From positions 1-9,690 of the forward strand of contig BBFD01000153.1 in assembly GCA_001313065.1 (NCBI GenBank): DNA of 9,690 nucleotides. The letters are read 5' to 3'. The translations under genes and the position numbers were made by a program. Origin of the DNA: Silvimonas sp. JCM 19000 (lineage in GTDB: Bacteria > Pseudomonadota > Gammaproteobacteria > Burkholderiales > Chitinibacteraceae). Positions 7,594 through 9,690 of the stretch are shown here, one piece after another (positions within the stretch are counted from its first letter, which is position 1; each line of letters begins with the position of its first letter). The notes under the pieces were generated by a model, which saw only the letters and a list, made by a program, of their open reading frames with translations, was not told where the DNA came from and ran no database searches.

Positions 7594-7633
7594 CTCATCA
7601 AAAAAAAGGCTGCTTGTGCAGCCTTTTGATGAG
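7594..7633. terminator. Hairpin terminator after the cytochrome c gene
   Basis: CTCATC-A8-GGCTGC (7594-7613), a TTGT loop and GCAGCC-T4-GATGAG (7618-7633) form a long inverted repeat 34 bases past the cytochrome stop. The GGCTGC/GCAGCC core followed by TTTT acts on the plus strand, and the A tract gives a T tail on the minus strand, so it may be bidirectional. The two arms differ only in A8 versus T4; if the A run is over-counted, as at many other sites here, the stem would be perfect. Confidence 0.7.
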
Positions 7634-7864
7634 TAGTGCCGCCGGCACGCTCAAACAGGTGCCGCAGGAATTGGGCGGCAAATCGCCGGTGCGGGGCCTG
7701 GACGCCGCCGATCTTGCCAACGCCGTAGCGCTGGCGTTCCCGGCCGGGTTTAACTCGATGCGGATTGCGCGCGAAGCGATCTTGAGCCGGTGATCGGCGA
7801 TGCCGCCGCCGCCATCCACAGCGCCAACGACACGTGTTATGGCCTGCCAGCCTACCCGCTCAAA
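7633..7864 (+). pseudogene. Aldehyde dehydrogenase remnant
   Basis: Plus-strand reading gives AAGTLKQVPQELGGKSP, the ALDH block around the catalytic Glu (E-L-G-G-K-S-P), followed by DAADLANAVALAFPAGFNS, where active enzymes continue to the G-Q-x-C catalytic cysteine. Here the cysteine block is replaced by NSMRIAREAILSR and a stop. In another frame it resumes as EPVIGDAAAAIHSANDTCYG, matching the C-terminal block with I-A-N-D-T-x-Y-G-L. The roughly 100 residues or more that separate these blocks in a normal ALDH (about 480-500 aa) are missing, as are the N terminus and the C-terminal end. No start or ribosome-binding site is present. Unlike the other broken genes this cannot be repaired by single-base changes, so I regard it as a true decayed fragment. 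It lies directly after the terminator and against the tail of the TetR gene. Confidence 0.6.
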
Positions 7865-8512
7865 CGCCGGAGCTGCCGGCGCTGCCGCCCCCAGTTGCTG
7901 CAAATAGGCGATAAACATGTCCGCCATCGCATCGGCATAGCTAACGATTTCCGCGGCGCTGCGCGGGCGGCTGGAAAATTCCTTGCCCACTGCGCTCAAG
8001 GTGCTATTGATCAGATCGCCGGCCAGGGCGCGGTGGGCCGCGTCGGCCTGGGGCAATAATTCCTGCATGTAGCGCGCCACGATGTCGTCCCCGGCCGCGC
8101 GCACCGCTTCGGTCTCCGGCGCGTCACGATAAAGCGGCGCACTGTCGCTGAGCGCCACCCGCATCTCTGCTTCATCACACTCGGATTTGAGAAACGCATG
8201 CACCAGGGTGCGGACGCGTTGCAGCGGCGCTTCGGCCGGATTCTGCAATATCGCGCGCAGCATGGCGGTGGTCTGTTCCCACTCGTCCTGCTGCAGACGG
8301 AACAGGATGGCGGCCTTGTTGGGAAAGTATTGATACACCGACCAACGCTGACGCCAGCCTTCTCCGCCACCCGCGCCGTGGTAAATCGGGTGGCGCCTTC
8401 GCGCGCCAGAACCTGAATAGCAGCCGTCAATATGGTGGCGACCAGTTCGGTCGAGCGCGCCTGTTGTGGCTGTTTTCTTGAGCTTAAGGCGGTGTTTTTT
8501 GCGGGCTGTCAT
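7860..8512 (-). CDS. TetR-family transcriptional regulator (with apparent frameshifts)
   Basis: A TetR-type repressor. The ATG at 8512 reads MTARK, and with the T6 run at 8495-8500 counted as five it continues NTALSSRKQPQQARSTELVA, then ILTAAIQVLAREGATRFTT and ARVAEKAGVSVG, the family's N-terminal helix-turn-helix (about residues 20-65). A missing base near 8340 then restores VYQYFPNKAAILF, the signature end of the domain. The ligand-binding part runs through WEQTTAMLRAIL and ADMFIAYLQQLG. As written, the frame stays open far beyond, to 7598, across the aldehyde dehydrogenase remnant. One more base in the C5 run at 7888-7892 gives a stop at 7860-7862 and a normal 217-residue protein, which I prefer; the exact end is uncertain. 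It is divergent from the methyltransferase/SDR pair, its likely targets. Confidence 0.8.
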
Positions 8513-8525
8513 GGGGTCCGGGAAT

Positions 8526-8551
8526 GCGAATAGTAAAACGCGAATAATTCG
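8526..8551. promoter_or_regulatory. Candidate TetR operator in the divergent intergenic region
   Basis: CGAAT-A-ATTCG (8541-8551) is a perfect palindrome between the TetR start (8512) and the methyltransferase start (8604). GCGAATA occurs twice (8526-8532 and 8540-8546) with a 14-base period. Symmetric A/T-rich sites in such 90-base divergent gaps are typical TetR targets. A TATTCT (8555-8560) could be the -10 for the methyltransferase, though no good -35 is seen. Confidence 0.4.
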
Positions 8552-8603
8552 TCGTATTCTAAATCACCGTATCGAGTCACTCAATTACCCCTTGGAGCTT
8601 TCG

Positions 8604-9268
8604 ATGAATACCTTGCTTAGCGCCCCGGTTGCGCCTTTGCTCGCCAAGCTGTTTCAACAAGCCGATGCCAGCGGTATGGCCATGAATATGGCGATTGCTG
8701 GCATCAGCGATGAGCTGCTGGCGCGGCTGATGCGCAGCAAAACTGAATACACCGATTTCTATGCGCGGCTGAAAGACGTGCCGCTGGCAGTATCGCGAGA
8801 GACCGGCCAGTTGCTGTACATGCTGGCGCGCCACAGCCGTGCGCAGTCGATTGTTGAATTTGGCACCTCGCTGGGCATTTCGACGTTGCATCTGGCAGCC
8901 GCAATACGCGACAACGGTGGCGGCCGCCTGATCACCACCGAATTCGAGCCCTCCAAAGTGGCACAAGCCCAGGCGCATATCAACGCTGCGGGCCTGGCCG
9001 ATCTGGTCGAAATTCGCGTGGGCGATGCCCTGCAAACACTGGCTGCCGATCTGCCGGCCAGATCGATTTGCTGCTGCTCGATGGCGCCAAAGCCTTGTAT
9101 CCCGAAGTGCTGGCCTTGCTGGAAAGCCGCCTGCGGCCGGGCGCTTTGATCATTGCCGACGACGCGGATTACAGCCCTGAATACCTGGCGCATGTGCGTA
9201 ATCGTGACGCCGGTTATCTGTCGATGCCCTTTGGCGATGATGTCGAACTCTCCATCCGCCTTGGCTAA
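8604..9268 (+). CDS. SAM-dependent O-methyltransferase (with apparent frameshift)
   Basis: A class I methyltransferase of the small O-methyltransferase group (catechol/caffeoyl-CoA type), cytoplasmic. The ATG at 8604 follows GGAG with a 7-base spacer and reads MNTLLSAPVAPLLAKLF. The SAM-binding motif I is VEFGTSLGISTLHLA, followed by the acidic strand LITTEFEPSK and the IRVGDALQTL segment. A missing base near 9058-9060 breaks the frame; past it the sequence reads IDLLLLDGAKALYPEVLALL and IIADDADYSPEYLA, matching motif IV and the metal/substrate region, to the TAA at 9266-9268. The corrected length is about 221 aa, normal for this group. The substrate is unknown; a catechol-like acceptor is plausible because the Asp-rich motif resembles metal-dependent enzymes. 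The next gene starts 38 bases later on the same strand, so the two are probably one operon under TetR control. Confidence 0.85.
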
Positions 9269-9306
9269 GGCTGACTTTTTAAAATCACCCCACACGGAGT
9301 AATCCC

Positions 9307-9690
9307 ATGCATGTATTTGTCACCGGCGCCACTGGCTGGGTCGGCCACACCGTCGTCGCAGATTTGCTGCAAGCTGGCCATCAAGTCACTGGCCTGGCAC
9401 GCGATGCCGACAAAGCCGCCGCATTGAGCGCACAAGGCGCCCAGGTCTTGCGCGGCACACTGGATGAACTCGACCTGCTGCGCCAAGGTGCCAGCGCGGC
9501 CGATGCCGTGATCCACACCGCGTTTAATCACGATTTCTCGCGTTTTTTGCAGAACGTCGAACAGGATCGCAGCGCCATCGAAGCGCTCGGCAGTGCGCTG
9601 CTGGGTACACAAAAGCCGCTGCTGGTTACGTCCGGGCTGGCACGGCTGGCTCCCGGCCGCCTGGCCACCGAAGCCGACGTGCCGGACGCG
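9307..9690 (+). CDS. NAD(P)-binding SDR / epimerase-like oxidoreductase (partial, runs off the right edge)
   Basis: The N-terminal 128 residues of an extended/atypical short-chain dehydrogenase. The ATG at 9307 follows GGAG with a 7-base spacer. MHVFVTGATGWVGHTVV contains the Rossmann motif T-G-A-T-G-W-V-G, followed by GHQVTGLARDADKAAAL, D-A-V-I-H-T-A-F-N-H-D-F-S at about residues 65-78 and LLVTSGLA, all typical of NAD-dependent epimerase/dehydratase or 3-beta-HSD-like proteins. The catalytic Tyr-x3-Lys would lie beyond the window. This is the one long coding stretch here with no frame break, although it contains a T6 run (9543-9548) that is in frame as written. It is probably co-transcribed with the methyltransferase. 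Confidence 0.88.
   Translation, partial: MHVFVTGATGWVGHTVVADLLQAGHQVTGLARDADKAAALSAQGAQVLRGTLDELDLLRQGASAADAVIHTAFNHDFSRFLQNVEQDRSAIEALGSALLGTQKPLLVTSGLARLAPGRLATEADVPDA

Noticed and set aside
7598..7859. C-terminal extension of the TetR reading frame to about 304 residues
   Set aside because: The extra part is the reverse complement of the aldehyde dehydrogenase remnant and the terminator, and TetR proteins are usually about 200 residues. One base in the C5 run at 7888-7892 gives a stop at a normal length.
1557..8500. Programmed ribosomal frameshifting at the A/T runs
   Set aside because: Too many sites in unrelated genes on both strands, with no conserved downstream stimulators, and accompanied by missing G/C bases that slippage at A runs cannot explain.

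Overview
The window looks like a chromosomal segment of a proteobacterium with moderately high GC, most likely a betaproteobacterium. The inference rests on gene families (UbiD-type decarboxylase, two LysR regulators, TorA-like molybdoenzyme, small class I cytochrome c) and codon use; no rRNA or other taxonomic marker is present. It contains no tRNA, CRISPR array, insertion sequence or phage gene that I can support.

Layout. On the left, a UbiD/LpdC-type aromatic-acid decarboxylase (minus) is divergent from a LysR regulator (plus), with palindromic operator candidates between them. A SnoaL/NTF2-like gene (minus) converges on that regulator and is divergent from a second LysR gene (plus). Next, on plus, comes a large Tat-exported molybdopterin oxidoreductase of the TorA/DMSO-reductase group with a c-type haem domain at its C terminus, followed by a small periplasmic cytochrome c and a hairpin terminator. 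After a fragment of a decayed aldehyde dehydrogenase gene comes a TetR regulator (minus), divergent from a SAM-dependent O-methyltransferase and an NAD(P)-binding SDR/epimerase that runs off the right edge.

Almost every gene is broken by single- or double-base frameshifts. At nearly every break the reading frame and family similarity are restored by removing 1-2 bases from an A/T run of 6-8, or adding one base at a G/C-rich site. After these corrections each gene has a normal family length (UbiD about 500 aa, LysRs about 301 and 291, molybdoenzyme about 892, cytochrome about 105, TetR about 217, methyltransferase about 221). I therefore read the breaks as uncorrected sequencing or assembly indels, not as true pseudogenes. 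The exception is the aldehyde dehydrogenase remnant, which has lost most of its length.

How it may work together. The left half looks like a catabolic or detoxifying module for hydroxylated aromatic acids (decarboxylase, small alpha+beta enzyme, LysR control). The middle is a periplasmic redox unit, molybdoenzyme plus fused haem plus soluble cytochrome c. It could be an S/N-oxide reductase, or it could act on an aromatic ring, because its active-site region (Y-D-G-W) departs from classical TorA. The right end is a separate TetR-controlled methyltransferase/SDR operon.
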